From contig NZ_WTFT01000011.1 of the NCBI RefSeq assembly GCF_009861505.1, positions 249,558 through 313,557 of the forward strand: a stretch of 64,000 nt of DNA, in the 5' to 3' direction. A program made the translations under genes and the position numbers. This DNA comes from Pseudomonas izuensis. GTDB lineage: Bacteria > Pseudomonadota > Gammaproteobacteria > Pseudomonadales > Pseudomonadaceae. Below the pieces are notes generated by a model, which saw only the letters and a list, made by a program, of their open reading frames with translations, ran no database searches and was not told where the DNA came from. Positions 28,110 through 37,229 of this stretch are shown piece after piece (the first letter of the stretch is position 1; each line of letters starts with the position of its first letter).

Positions 28110-29669
28110 CTACGATTCTTCTGCGACCTGGGTCGGTACCGGTTCCGGTGTCGGTGTCGGACCTTCGCGGCGGCTCTCCTGGAACCAGTGCAAGGCGATC
28201 AGCAGCAACGTCGGAATGCCCAGCAGGGCGGTGATCAGGAAGAACGTGTGGTAACCGAATTTCTCGACCATCACCCCGGAGTAACCGCCGATCAGGCGCG
28301 GCAACAACAGCATGATCGAGCTGAGCAGGGCGTATTGGGTGGCAGAGAACTTGAGGTTCGTCAGGCTCGACAGGTAAGCGACGAAAGCCGAGGTCGCCAG
28401 GCCTGAACTGAAATTGTCCAGGGAGATGGTGACAATCAGCATCTGCAGGTTTGGCCCCATGTCCGCCAGCATCAGGAACAGTATGTTGGTGGCTGCCGAG
28501 GCGGCGCCGCCGATAAACAGGATCGGCAAGATGCCGAAGCGCACGATCAGCAGGCCACCCATGCCGGCGCCGACCAGGGTCATGATCAGGCCGAAGATTT
28601 TGCTGACGCTGGCGATTTGGTCCTTGGTGAAGCCCTGGTCGATGTAGAACACGTTGGCCATGACGCCCATGACCGTATCGGACATCCGGTAGGTGGCGAT
28701 CAGGCCGAGTAACAGCAACGCTTGCCAGCGGTAGCGCAGTATGAAGTCGTTGACCGGTGTCAGCACGGGCGCCAAACCGCGTCGGCCTATGGCTGAAAGG
28801 CACAGTGCGGTCAGGGTGGTGTAGAGGATCGCCCGCAGGAAGGCGCGGTCTTCCAGAAGCAGATCGAGCAGGCTCACGCCGTTGAACAGCACACTGGCGA
28901 AATCGGTGTTGTAGAGCTGGGTAAACATGGCCGGCACGGATACCAGCAATACGATCAACACGAACACCGAGGCCAGTTGGTGCATGAAACTGTAGCGCCC
29001 GGCCTGTAACTGCGTGCGAAGTGGGACCGGTGGTTCACGCATGAAAATGCTGGTCAACAGTGCCGGGACCATCAGGGCTCCGAACAATATGTAGGTGCCG
29101 GCCCATGCAGAATGCTTGTAGTTGAAACCGGTAGAACCAAACCCTTCGGCAAAATATAGAGCACCAGCGGTCGCCAGCAATGCGGCGACCCGATAGCCGG
29201 ACATGTAACTGGCGGCCAGGGCTGCCTGACGACTGTCTTCGGCGATTTCCAGGCGGTAGGCGTCCACCGCGATATCCTGCGTCGCCGAGGCGAAAGCGAC
29301 AATCACCGCGATGGCGATCAGCCAGGACAAATGTTTTTGCGGGTCGCAGAACCCCATGCCGATCAGGCCGAGGATCACCAGTGACTGGGACAACACGAGC
29401 CAGGAACGTCGTCGACCCAGCTTGCCGAGAAAAGGCAGGCGCCATTGGTCGAGCAGCGGTGACCAGACCCATTTAAAGGCGTAGGCCAGGCCTATCAGGC
29501 TTGCATAGCCGATGGTTTCGCGAGCCACACCGGCTTCGCGCAGCCAGACCGAAAGTGTCGAGAAGACCAGCATGTAGGGCAGGCCGGCGGCGAAACCCAG
29601 CAGCAACAGTACAAGCGTCGAGGGGCTGGCATAGGCAGCGAGCGCGGCGCGCCAGGTTTTACGGGGCAT
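28110..29669 (-). CDS. ampG: Muropeptide permease AmpG
   Basis: The 519-residue MFS protein has 12-14 predicted transmembrane helices and the AmpG start GFAAGLPYMLVFSTLSVWLREAGV. It imports GlcNAc-anhydroMurNAc peptides from the periplasm for wall recycling and thereby controls AmpC induction. The enlarged central loop and C-terminal extra helices match Pseudomonas AmpG. It is separated by about 140 bases from proS; no recycling enzymes are adjacent. Confidence 0.92.
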   Translation of the reverse strand: MPRKTWRAALAAYASPSTLVLLLLGFAAGLPYMLVFSTLSVWLREAGVARETIGYASLIGLAYAFKWVWSPLLDQWRLPFLGKLGRRRSWLVLSQSLVILGLIGMGFCDPQKHLSWLIAIAVIVAFASATQDIAVDAYRLEIAEDSRQAALAASYMSGYRVAALLATAGALYFAEGFGSTGFNYKHSAWAGTYILFGALMVPALLTSIFMREPPVPLRTQLQAGRYSFMHQLASVFVLIVLLVSVPAMFTQLYNTDFASVLFNGVSLLDLLLEDRAFLRAILYTTLTALCLSAIGRRGLAPVLTPVNDFILRYRWQALLLLGLIATYRMSDTVMGVMANVFYIDQGFTKDQIASVSKIFGLIMTLVGAGMGGLLIVRFGILPILFIGGAASAATNILFLMLADMGPNLQMLIVTISLDNFSSGLATSAFVAYLSSLTNLKFSATQYALLSSIMLLLPRLIGGYSGVMVEKFGYHTFFLITALLGIPTLLLIALHWFQESRREGPTPTPEPVPTQVAEES

Positions 29670-29713
29670 GGGCTGGAGTCTGCCTCAAGAAATACGGAAA
29701 CAAAGCGCGCACT

Positions 29714-30067
29714 CTAACCGCTGTGCTCTACCGGACGCCAGCCATGGCGCCGAATATCAACACGATTGTTCAGGATACTGATGCCCTCCATACGCAATCG
29801 CGCCCGTTGCTCGTCCCCGGATGGACTGCCTGCGGGCAGGCTGATACGTCCGCCTGCACCGAGTACGCGGTGCCAGGGCAATTTACTGTCGCCGGGCAGT
29901 TGACTCAATGTCCGTCCAACCCAGCGGGCGGCGCGGCCGAGGCCGGCGAGTTCCGCTAATTGACCATAGCTCACCACTTTGCCCTCGGGCACTTGCGCGA
30001 GGGTCAGATAGAGCGCCGTGCGTCGGATTTGTGCCGCACTCTCGGATTCAGCGGTGGGTTCGTTCAC
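29714..30067 (-). CDS. Alkyltransferase-like protein (ATL), MGMT family
   Basis: The 117-residue protein is the DNA-binding half of O6-alkylguanine transferases with helix-turn-helix and R-finger (GRAARWVGRTLSQLP). The active-site PCHR reads LPWHRV here, with Trp65 instead of the alkyl-accepting Cys, which defines ATL proteins. These bind O6-alkylguanine and hand it to nucleotide excision repair. GTG 30067, preceded by AGGAA, gives the family length; the longer open frame has an unlikely N-terminus. Confidence 0.88.
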   Translation of the reverse strand: MNEPTAESESAAQIRRTALYLTLAQVPEGKVVSYGQLAELAGLGRAARWVGRTLSQLPGDSKLPWHRVLGAGGRISLPAGSPSGDEQRARLRMEGISILNNRVDIRRHGWRPVEHSG

Positions 30068-30255
30068 GTCCCATGTTCCTGAAAAAGTTTGCCTGGAAAG
30101 TGTTCCTGAAAACTCACAGTACCGTTTGTAGAGTAAATCGTGGATCGCGTATTGAGAAATGAACTCAATAGAAATAGTCGTGTCAGTCCTTGTCAGGGCC
30201 TTATTCCCAAGGATAATGCCGACTTTTTTTCGCAATCTTGAGTCTGTGTTTGCTT

Positions 30256-31263
30256 ATGTTGTCCAGAACACTGCTATGCCTCGCTGTTGTCAGCGTCTCC
30301 ACTCCCTTGCTTGCCGATACCGTCTGGTTGAAGAACGGCGACAAGTTGAGCGGCAAAATCATCCTGTTCGATGGTGGCAAGCTGTTGGTCCAGACGGAGT
30401 ACGCCGGTGCGGTTCCGATTGACTGGAAACAGGTCAAAACCCTGGAAAGCGATCAGGAGTTGCTGGTCAAACAGGATGCCTATACCGGCGAGAAGGCCAA
30501 ATCCCTGCGCCCCGCAGAGGATGGCAAGGTCATCCTGGCCAATGGTGAGGCGCCCAAGACGGTTGAATTGGCGAGTGTCCAGCAGATCCTCAAGCCCAGG
30601 CCGGTGGTCGAGGACCTGGTATGGAAGGGCAATATCGACGCGGCTCTGGACTACGAACGGGCCGAGAAGGATACCGATGATTACAACATCGACTTCAAGA
30701 CCACTGCACGCCATGGTCGCTGGCGGCACATCGCGGAAGGCGAATACAACCGCCAATTCCAGGATGACGTGGTCACCACGGACAATTGGCGGGCAGAGTA
30801 CTCCCTTGACCGTTTCCTGACTGATAAATGGTTTTGGCAAGGTCGTCTGGTCTACAAGCGCGACAAGGTCGAGGAGCTGTCTCGTCAGCGTACCGTCGGT
30901 ACGGGTCCCGGTTATCAGTTCTGGGATGACGAGTTGGGTGCTTTCTCCCTCGGATCGCTGGTTAACCGCACGGATTATGAGTTCGCCGATGGCAGCAAGG
31001 AAAACTTCTACTCGGTGGCGATGAAGTGGGATTACAACCGCTACCTGATCGGCAAGAAAGTGGAGTTCTTCACCAATGGCGAGGTGGGCAAGCCGCTGTC
31101 GGGCGTGGCCGATTATGCGCTGGATTCAGAGATGGGCTTGCGCTACAAGGTGACGGATTGGGCATCGCTCAACCTCAAGGCCGAACGCGACATCATCAGT
31201 GGCACCGACGATGCGGATCTGGACAAGACCCGGTATACCGCTGGATTTGGCGTGACCTGGTAA
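30256..31263 (+). CDS. DUF481 (YdiY-type) outer-membrane protein
   Basis: The 335-residue protein has a signal peptide (cleavage near TPLLADTVW), an N-terminal domain (about 20-105) with repeated GDKLSGKIILFDGGKLLVQT-like strands, and a C-terminal DUF481 domain of alternating strands ending in an aromatic (FGVTW), as outer-membrane barrels do. Function unknown. No good ribosome-binding site precedes ATG 30256, and TTG 30238 is the alternative. It is divergent from the ATL gene. Confidence 0.85.
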   Translation: MLSRTLLCLAVVSVSTPLLADTVWLKNGDKLSGKIILFDGGKLLVQTEYAGAVPIDWKQVKTLESDQELLVKQDAYTGEKAKSLRPAEDGKVILANGEAPKTVELASVQQILKPRPVVEDLVWKGNIDAALDYERAEKDTDDYNIDFKTTARHGRWRHIAEGEYNRQFQDDVVTTDNWRAEYSLDRFLTDKWFWQGRLVYKRDKVEELSRQRTVGTGPGYQFWDDELGAFSLGSLVNRTDYEFADGSKENFYSVAMKWDYNRYLIGKKVEFFTNGEVGKPLSGVADYALDSEMGLRYKVTDWASLNLKAERDIISGTDDADLDKTRYTAGFGVTW

Positions 31264-31284
31264 TTCTCCGTCTTCGATACGATC

Positions 31285-31355
31285 GTCTTCGCGGGCAAGC
31301 CTCGCTCCTACAGGTATTTCGATATTCTGTAGGAGCGAGGCTTGCCCGCGAAGGC
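31285..31355. repeat. REP pair (GTAGGAGCGAGGCTTGCCCGCGA type), heads inward
   Basis: CTTCGCGGGCAAGCCTCGCTCCTAC and GTAGGAGCGAGGCTTGCCCGCGAAG are perfect inverted copies about 20 bases apart, just after the DUF481 gene. Confidence 0.9.
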
Positions 31356-31400
31356 GTCAGCACAATCGAAAGCGATCGAACGGCAAAACCACACAGGCAC

Positions 31401-31433
31401 AAAAAAGCCCCGCTGTTGAGGGCGGGGCTTTTT
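31401..31433. terminator. Bidirectional terminator of the cold-shock gene
   Basis: AAAAAAGCCCCGC...GCGGGGCTTTTT forms a strong stem with loop TGTTGAGG; on the minus strand six T residues follow, 18 bases after the csp stop. Confidence 0.9.
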
Positions 31434-31450
31434 ACTAAAGCAAGTACAAG

Positions 31451-31660
31451 TTAGATAACTTGAACTTCTTCAGCTTGCATGCCTTTCTGACCGCGGGTAG
31501 CGATGAAAGAAACCTGTTGGCCTTCTTTCAGGCTTTTGAAGCCGTCGGATTGGATAGCTTTGAAGTGAACGAACAGGTCGTCACCGGATTGTGGAGTGAT
31601 GAAGCCGAAGCCTTTTTCATCGTTGAACCACTTAACGGTACCGGTTTGGCGATTAGACAT
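31451..31660 (-). CDS. Cold-shock protein, CspA family
   Basis: The 69-residue single-domain protein has RNP1 KGFGFI and RNP2 LFVHF on a five-strand OB fold and the usual [10 protein letters not shown] start. It binds single-stranded RNA or DNA as an RNA chaperone. GAGTTACACC upstream supplies the ribosome-binding site. A long untranslated leader is likely in the 31661-31790 spacer, as in cspA. Whether it is cold-induced or constitutive cannot be told. Confidence 0.96.
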   Translation of the reverse strand: MSNRQTGTVKWFNDEKGFGFITPQSGDDLFVHFKAIQSDGFKSLKEGQQVSFIATRGQKGMQAEEVQVI

Positions 31661-32012
31661 GGTGTAACTCCTTGAACAAAGATAACTGCGACTCAGGAAG
31701 AACCCTGGCCGAGACTGAGTGCAAAGAGCAGGAAAAATTCTTGTAGATGGTTGGATCGAAATTCAACATATCGTGTAGAGATTCTCAGTGACACAAGCAG
31801 CACAGTGGCGCCACCTTAACCCTTTTTCCGGGACGTGCCAATGCTTCTTGCGAAGGTTTCTCGGTTTTCATGATCGACGGTGCTCCGTATTGTTTCGAAG
31901 GTCCGTCAATATCGCCGGATCGTCGAGAATTGTGCCCAGCGCTTTGAACCCGGCGGCGCGCCCCGGTAAGATGCCGGACAGTTTTTTCCACCTCGCTATT
32001 CAGGACACCGCC
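31661..32012. other. Spacer between csp and dcd (352 bases)
   Basis: It holds the divergent promoters of csp (minus) and dcd (plus). The csp-proximal 130 bases are AT-rich with several short palindromes and likely form the csp 5' leader. An open frame continues upstream of dcd in phase, but its composition is not protein-like. No RNA gene is recognisable. Confidence 0.5.
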
Positions 32013-32579
32013 ATGAGCATCAAATCGGACAAGTGGATTCGCCGCATGGCGCAGGAACACGGCATGATCGAGCCGTTCGTCGAGCGCCAGATGCGCGGCA
32101 GCGACGATAGCCGTGTGATCTCCTACGGCGTGTCGAGTTACGGCTACGACGTTCGTTGCACCAATCATTTCAAGGTGTTCACCAACATCAATTCGGCCAT
32201 CGTCGACCCGAAAAACTTCGATGCCGGCAGCTTCGTCGATATCCACAGCGACGTCTGCATCATCCCGCCGAACTCCTTCGCCCTGGCCAGCACCGTCGAA
32301 TACTTCCGTATTCCGCGCAACGTATTGACCATCTGCCTGGGCAAGAGCACCTATGCCCGCTGCGGCATCATCGTCAACGTCACCCCGCTTGAGCCGGAGT
32401 GGGAAGGCCACGTGACCCTGGAATTCTCGAACACCACCAACCTGCCGGCGAAAATCTACGCCAACGAAGGTGTGGCGCAGATGCTGTTCCTTGAATCCGA
32501 CGAAGAGTGCGAAGTCTCTTACAAAGACCGTGGTGGCAAGTACCAGGGCCAGCGTGGCGTGACCCTGCCGCGGACCTGA
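32013..32579 (+). CDS. dcd: dCTP deaminase
   Basis: The 188-residue protein is the monofunctional Dcd: [19 protein letters not shown] start, nucleotide-binding SVNPDSYDVR equivalent (VSSYGYDVR), catalytic Glu in [16 protein letters not shown], and C-terminal [19 protein letters not shown]. It makes dUTP for thymidylate synthesis. AGGA precedes ATG 32013. The upstream in-frame extension is ignored. Confidence 0.96.
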   Translation: MSIKSDKWIRRMAQEHGMIEPFVERQMRGSDDSRVISYGVSSYGYDVRCTNHFKVFTNINSAIVDPKNFDAGSFVDIHSDVCIIPPNSFALASTVEYFRIPRNVLTICLGKSTYARCGIIVNVTPLEPEWEGHVTLEFSNTTNLPAKIYANEGVAQMLFLESDEECEVSYKDRGGKYQGQRGVTLPRT

Positions 32580-32619
32580 GTCAATCCGTCTGACAAACCG
32601 TGGGAATTCCTGAGCGAGC

Positions 32620-32666
32620 GTACACTCTATGGAGTGTACTGCTCCGGTCCGCGCAAGGCGGACCGG
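32620..32666 (+). promoter_or_regulatory. Two consecutive perfect hairpins in the leader of a 69-residue ORF
   Basis: GTACACTC (32620-32627) and GAGTGTAC (32632-32639) pair with a TATG loop, then CCGGTCCGC (32644-32652) and GCGGACCGG (32658-32666) pair with a GCAAG loop. Neither has a T run, so they are not standard terminators. They sit 21 bases before AUG-proximal sequence of the small gene. Confidence 0.6.
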
Positions 32667-32687
32667 GTCTTCGTTCAGGAGTGCTTT

Positions 32688-32897
32688 ATGAAGATCGACC
32701 CGAAAATAAGTGCCGAACTGGCAAGGCTTGAGCCCAATCAGGTTGGCGTTTTGGCCTGGTCGTTGCTGGCACACCCGCCCATCAGCATGGCAGGGGGCAT
32801 CCCCGGTCAGCCTGATCCCGATACCCCCAACGAACAACCCACCGAGCCAGGTGAGCCCACCTTGCCGGATGAGCCGCCTCCCGCACCCGTTGCCTGA
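32688..32897 (+). CDS. Small proline-rich hypothetical protein
   Basis: The 69-residue protein has a helical N-terminus (KISAELARLEPNQVGVLAWSLLAHPP) and an acidic Pro/Glu-rich tail (PNEQPTEPGEPTLPDEPPPAPVA) that should be disordered. AGGAG seven bases before ATG 32688 and two hairpins upstream support expression. I recognise no family. It follows dcd by 108 bases on the same strand. Confidence 0.6.
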   Translation: MKIDPKISAELARLEPNQVGVLAWSLLAHPPISMAGGIPGQPDPDTPNEQPTEPGEPTLPDEPPPAPVA

Positions 32898-32916
32898 TTA
32901 TTACGTGATGCCTGAT

Positions 32917-33001
32917 CTGTAGGAGCGAGCCTGCTCGCGATGGTGGGTCAGGCAACGCTGTGTCGACTGACATACCATCGCGAGCAGGCTCGCTCCTACA
33001 G
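32917..33001. repeat. REP pair (GTAGGAGCGAGCCTGCTCGCGA type), heads outward
   Basis: GTAGGAGCGAGCCTGCTCGCGATGG and CCATCGCGAGCAGGCTCGCTCCTAC are perfect inverted copies flanking about 30 bases, between the convergent small ORF and the transporter operon. Confidence 0.9.
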
Positions 33002-33012
33002 AGGGTTGGCGT

Positions 33013-33777
33013 TTACTTCAGGTTGCCACTGAGGAACTGCTTCAGGCGTTCGCTCTTCGGATTGCCCAGCACGTCTTCCGGCGCGCCTTCTTCTTCCACC
33101 AGGCCCTGGTGCAGAAACAACACCTGGCTCGACACTTTGCGTGCGAAGCTCATTTCGTGGGTGACCATGATCATGGTCCGGCCTTCTTCGGCCAGGCCCT
33201 GGATCACCTTGAGCACTTCGCCCACCAGCTCCGGGTCCAGCGCCGAGGTCGGTTCGTCGAACAGCATGACTTCCGGTTCCATGGCCAGGGCCCGGGCAAT
33301 CGCCACGCGCTGCTGCTGACCGCCGGAGAGGAACGCCGGGTATTGGTCCGCCACACGGGAGGCCAACCCCACCTTGTCGAGGTAGCGCCGGGCGCGGTCC
33401 TCGGCTTCTTTTCGGTCGCACCCCAGCACCCGGCGCGGGGCCATGGTGATGTTTTCCAGCACGGTCATGTGGCTCCACAGGTTGAAGTGCTGGAACACCA
33501 TGGCCAGACGGGTGCGGATCCGTTGCAGTTCATCGGCATCGGCGACATGCATGCCGTGACGGTCCTTGACCATGCGGATCGACTGGCCGTCGAGGCTCAT
33601 GGCGCCGTCGTTGGGTTGTTCGAGGAAGTTGATGCAGCGCAGGAAGGTACTTTTGCCCGAGCCGCTGGCGCCGATCAGGCTGATGACGTCGCCAGTGTTG
33701 GCCTTGAGCGAAACGCCTTTGAGCACCTCATGATCGCCATAGCTTTTATGCAGGCCTTCAATGGTCAATTTGTACAT
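33013..33777 (-). CDS. Polar amino-acid ABC transporter ATP-binding protein (HisP/AotP-like)
   Basis: The 254-residue ATPase has Walker [10 protein letters not shown] (about 35-43), Q-loop [12 protein letters not shown], signature [14 protein letters not shown] and Walker [13 protein letters not shown]. The HisP-type insertion (about 72-85) is present. It is the last gene of a five-gene operon and pairs with the two permeases. Substrate is probably a basic amino acid or histidine. Confidence 0.93.
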   Translation of the reverse strand: MYKLTIEGLHKSYGDHEVLKGVSLKANTGDVISLIGASGSGKSTFLRCINFLEQPNDGAMSLDGQSIRMVKDRHGMHVADADELQRIRTRLAMVFQHFNLWSHMTVLENITMAPRRVLGCDRKEAEDRARRYLDKVGLASRVADQYPAFLSGGQQQRVAIARALAMEPEVMLFDEPTSALDPELVGEVLKVIQGLAEEGRTMIMVTHEMSFARKVSSQVLFLHQGLVEEEGAPEDVLGNPKSERLKQFLSGNLK

Positions 33778-33790
33778 GGAACAAGCATCC

Positions 33791-34927
33791 TCAAGGCGAA
33801 AGTAGGTAGCCGCTGCGATAGGCTTCGGCGCCCGCGACGTGGGCGATCACCATGCCCGCGGTGGCCATGCGGCGCAGCGAGCGGGCGTACATCAACCCGG
33901 CGGCGGTGCAATGGACCGGGGTCACGCGGTCAGAAATGGGGTCGATGATTTCGGCGATCAGTTGTCCGGCTTCCAGGTATTCCCCTGGCAGCGCGCAGAA
34001 CACCAGCAGCCCGCCGACCGGCGTGGCGACAGGTTCCACCCCGGCAAGCGGTGTAGCCGGGTAGGGCAGGTCGGGCAGCGGTGCCGGTTCGCCGGCAATC
34101 GCACCGAAGTGAATCAGATAGTCGATCAATGCCTGGCAGTCGAGGCTGGCCAGCGGGTGATTGACGTCGCCCTGGCCACGCAGTTCGACGGTGACGGAAA
34201 AACTCCCTGGTGGAATATCGAAGTGCTCGCCGAAGCGCTCCTTCAACTGCCACCAGAGCAGGGTGAAGCATTCATCGAACGACTGACCGCCGGAGTCGGT
34301 GGCCAGCAGGCTGGCTTCGGAGCCGATGTAACGGGCCAGCGGCTCGACCTGCGGCCAGGCCTCGGGCGTGGTGTACAGGTGCGCGACGGCTTCGAAATCG
34401 CAATGCAGGTCCAGCACCATGTCGGCGTCACAGGCCAGCCGTTGCAGGGTCAGGCGCTGGGATTGCAACTGGGTGCTGGCGGTCTGCCGCGCCAGCGCAT
34501 TGCGCAGGCTGTTGCGAATCAGTTGCAGGTTACGTTGCGGGTCGTCGCCGAGTTGGCCTTCGATGTCGTTGCCGACCTCTTCGCTCAAATCGACGAACCA
34601 GCGATTGAAGTTTTGCCCGCTCTCCAGCTCATAGCGGCCCAGCGGCACATCCATCAGCACTTGTTCCAGGCCGACCGGGTTGGCGACCGGGACCAGGACG
34701 ATTTCGCTGCGCAGGCGGCCGGCGGCCTCCAGTTCGGCCAGGCGTTGTTTGAGGTGCCAGGCCACCAGCATGCCGGGCATTTCATCGGCATGCAGGGACG
34801 ACTGGATGTAGATCTTGCCTCGGGCGCTTGTAACGGCAGGCGCCGAGGTCGGACCGAAGTGGAAGCTGTGGATCTGGCGTGCGGTCCCCGGCAGCGGGGC
34901 CAGCAGGTCATGTATCTGGTGGCGCAT
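33791..34927 (-). CDS. Succinylglutamate desuccinylase/aspartoacylase-like (M14) zinc hydrolase
   Basis: The 378-residue protein belongs to the AstE/ASPA clan: SLHADEMPG supplies the first His and Glu zinc ligands (about residue 46-49), and [14 protein letters not shown] the second His (about 173). A C-terminal barrel-like region follows. It probably removes an acyl or peptide group from an amino-acid derivative. Its place between permease and ATPase genes of an amino-acid importer, only 13 and 27 bases from each, suggests it processes the imported compound. Confidence 0.85.
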   Translation of the reverse strand: MRHQIHDLLAPLPGTARQIHSFHFGPTSAPAVTSARGKIYIQSSLHADEMPGMLVAWHLKQRLAELEAAGRLRSEIVLVPVANPVGLEQVLMDVPLGRYELESGQNFNRWFVDLSEEVGNDIEGQLGDDPQRNLQLIRNSLRNALARQTASTQLQSQRLTLQRLACDADMVLDLHCDFEAVAHLYTTPEAWPQVEPLARYIGSEASLLATDSGGQSFDECFTLLWWQLKERFGEHFDIPPGSFSVTVELRGQGDVNHPLASLDCQALIDYLIHFGAIAGEPAPLPDLPYPATPLAGVEPVATPVGGLLVFCALPGEYLEAGQLIAEIIDPISDRVTPVHCTAAGLMYARSLRRMATAGMVIAHVAGAEAYRSGYLLSP

Positions 34928-34954
34928 CTCTTGTTCCCTGAAGCAGGATAAGTC

Positions 34955-35665
34955 CTAGTGGGTCGGCCCGAGGAAGGCCAGCCATCGGCGTTCGGCGAGA
35001 CGGAACAGGCCGACCAGTGCAAAGGTAACAGTCAGGTAGATCAGCGCAGCGATGCCGAACGACTGGAAGGTCAGGAAGGTCGCCGAGTTGGCGTCCCGCG
35101 CGACTTTCAGGATGTCCGGGATGGTCGCGGTGAACGCCACGGTGGTCGAGTGCAGCATCAGAATCACTTCGTTGCTGTAATACGGCAACGAGCGACGCAA
35201 GGCCGAAGGCATGATCACGTAGGCATACAGCTTCCAGCCTGTCAGGCCGTAGGCCTTGGCCGCTTCGACTTCACCGTGGGCCATGCTGCGAATCGCCCCC
35301 GCGAAAATCTCTGTAGTGTAGGCGCAGGTGTTCAGGGCGAACGCCAGGATGGTGCAGTTCATCGCATCGCGAAAGAAACTGTCGAGCAGCGGTTGCGCAC
35401 GTACGGCGGCCAGGCTGTAGATCCCGGTGTAGCAAATCAGCAGCTGGATATACAGCGGTGTGCCACGGAACAGGTAGGTGTAGAACTGCACCGGCCAGCG
35501 AATGTAGAAGTGCGGCGAGACCCGGGCGATGGACAGCGGAATCGATACGAGGAAGCCGAAGAAAATCGAAGCGCTGAGCAGCCACATGGTCATGGCCAGG
35601 CCGGTGATGTTCTGACCGTCGGTGTAAAGGAAGGCTTTCCAGTATTCCTGCAGGAGTTCAATCAT
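34955..35665 (-). CDS. ABC transporter permease (HisM/AotM-like)
   Basis: The 236-residue inner-membrane protein has about five transmembrane helices and the EAA loop EAAKAYGLTGWKLYAYVIMP that docks with the ATPase. Its start overlaps the stop of the other permease by four bases (ATGA). Together they form the heterodimeric channel of a polar amino-acid importer. Confidence 0.92.
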   Translation of the reverse strand: MIELLQEYWKAFLYTDGQNITGLAMTMWLLSASIFFGFLVSIPLSIARVSPHFYIRWPVQFYTYLFRGTPLYIQLLICYTGIYSLAAVRAQPLLDSFFRDAMNCTILAFALNTCAYTTEIFAGAIRSMAHGEVEAAKAYGLTGWKLYAYVIMPSALRRSLPYYSNEVILMLHSTTVAFTATIPDILKVARDANSATFLTFQSFGIAALIYLTVTFALVGLFRLAERRWLAFLGPTH

Positions 35666-36390
35666 CGTACGGCCTCCCGTGTGCCGGCGGCGTAGCGGCG
35701 TTCAAGCCAGCGCAGAATGAAGTTGGAGGCACTGGTGATCATCAGGTAGATCAAGGCGGCGACTACCAGGAAGTAAAACAATTGATAACTGCTTTTGCCG
35801 GCATCCTGGGCAGCCTTGACCAGGTCGGCGAGGCCGATGATCGACACCAGCGCGGTCGCCTTGAGCATCACCATCCAGTTATTACCAATACCCGGCAGGG
35901 CAAAACGCATCATCTGCGGGAACACCACGATCCGGAACCGCTGTCCGCGTTTGAGACCGTAGGCGGTGGCCGCTTCAACCTGGCCGCGAGGCACGGCGAG
36001 GATGGCGCCGCGGAAGGTTTCAGTGAAGTACGCGCCGTAAATGAAGCCCAGGGTAATGACGCCGGCGCTGAACGGGTTAATCTCGATGTATTCCCATTCC
36101 ATGTAGTCGGTGAGCGACGTCAGCCAGGTTTGCAGGCTGTAGAAAATCAGCAGCATCAGCACCAGGTCCGGCACCCCGCGAATCAGCGTGGTGTAGCACT
36201 GGGCTGGCAGGCGCAGCAATTTGAGTTTTGACAGTTTGGCACTGGCGCCGAGCAAGCCGAGCAACACGGCCACCAGCAGCGACATCGCCGACAATTTGAT
36301 GGTCATCCAGGTGCCTTCCATCAGCAAAGGACCGAAGCCCTTGAGGCTGAAGGCTGAGAGCCCCAGATTTTGTAAGAGGTTTTCGAACAT
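35662..36390 (-). CDS. ABC transporter permease (HisQ/AotQ-like)
   Basis: The 242-residue membrane protein has five predicted transmembrane helices and the EAA loop EAATAYGLKRGQRFRIVVFP. It is the first permease, 56 bases after the binding-protein gene with a terminator-like hairpin in between, so it is likely made at lower level than the binding protein. Confidence 0.92.
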   Translation of the reverse strand: MFENLLQNLGLSAFSLKGFGPLLMEGTWMTIKLSAMSLLVAVLLGLLGASAKLSKLKLLRLPAQCYTTLIRGVPDLVLMLLIFYSLQTWLTSLTDYMEWEYIEINPFSAGVITLGFIYGAYFTETFRGAILAVPRGQVEAATAYGLKRGQRFRIVVFPQMMRFALPGIGNNWMVMLKATALVSIIGLADLVKAAQDAGKSSYQLFYFLVVAALIYLMITSASNFILRWLERRYAAGTREAVR

Positions 36391-36412
36391 AAATCAGCAA
36401 CCTGATCGGAAG

Positions 36413-36440
36413 AAAAAAGCGCCCATCGCGAGATGGGCGC
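36413..36440 (-). terminator. Partial terminator between binding protein and permeases
   Basis: On the minus strand GCGCCCATC pairs with GATGGGCGC over a four-base TCGC loop and is followed by six T residues, seven bases after the binding-protein stop. It would end most transcripts and leave some to read into the permease genes. Confidence 0.82.
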
Positions 36441-36446
36441 CGGGCA

Positions 36447-37229
36447 TTATTTGCCGCTGTACAGGTTCAGGTCGCCAAAGTGTTTCTTCTGAATGGTGGC
36501 GTAGGTGCCATCATCGTGTAACGCTTTGATACCTTTATCCAAAAGGGCTTTCAGCTCGGTGTTACCTTTCTTAATGCCGACTGCGGTTTTGGCTGGCAAC
36601 AGAGGGTCATCAACCGGCTTGCTGACTTCGAAATCGGCACCCTGTGGCGACTTCAGGAAACCCAGTTCGGCTTGCAGCATGTCCTGGATGCCCGCGTCGA
36701 GACGACCGGAAGTCAGGTCGGCGTAAACCTGGTCCTGGTTGGCGTAGGCCTGGGTTTTCACGCCGGCCTTGTCCAGGATGGCCTTGGCGTAGGCTTCCTG
36801 AATGGTGCCTTGCTCGTAACCGACGGTCTTGCCTTTGAGGGAAGCGGGGTCGGTCGTGATGCCGGAGCCTTTCTTGTACACCAGAGCGGTCGGGCCGGAG
36901 AACAGTTCGCTGGAGAAGTCGATGACCTTCTGGCGAGCTTCGGTGACGGTCATCGAAGAGATCACACCGTCGAATTTATTGGCCTTCAGGCCAGGAATCA
37001 TGCCGTCGAAATCGCTTTCGACCCATTTGCACTTGACCTTCAGCTCGGCGCAAATCGCGTTGCCCAGATCGATGTCGAAGCCCACCAGGCTGCCGTCGGC
37101 CGCTTTCGACTCGAACGGTGCGTAGGAAGGGTCAACGCCGAAACGCAATTCCTTGTATTCCTTTGCCAGCGCAGAGCCAGCAGCTACGCACAATGCCAGT
37201 GCAGACAGGGTCAGCAATGCTTTTTTCAT
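36447..37229 (-). CDS. Periplasmic polar amino-acid binding protein (HisJ/ArgT-like)
   Basis: The 260-residue protein has a signal peptide (MKKALLTLSALALCVAAGSALA) and the SBP_bac_3 fold with RFGVDPSYAPFESKAADGSLVGFDIDLG and the hinge VISSMTVTEARQKVIDFS. The Asp and Arg in the ligand pocket match lysine/arginine/ornithine or histidine binders. It is the first gene of the operon; the promoter lies in the 330-base region before it. Confidence 0.92.
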   Translation of the reverse strand: MKKALLTLSALALCVAAGSALAKEYKELRFGVDPSYAPFESKAADGSLVGFDIDLGNAICAELKVKCKWVESDFDGMIPGLKANKFDGVISSMTVTEARQKVIDFSSELFSGPTALVYKKGSGITTDPASLKGKTVGYEQGTIQEAYAKAILDKAGVKTQAYANQDQVYADLTSGRLDAGIQDMLQAELGFLKSPQGADFEVSKPVDDPLLPAKTAVGIKKGNTELKALLDKGIKALHDDGTYATIQKKHFGDLNLYSGK

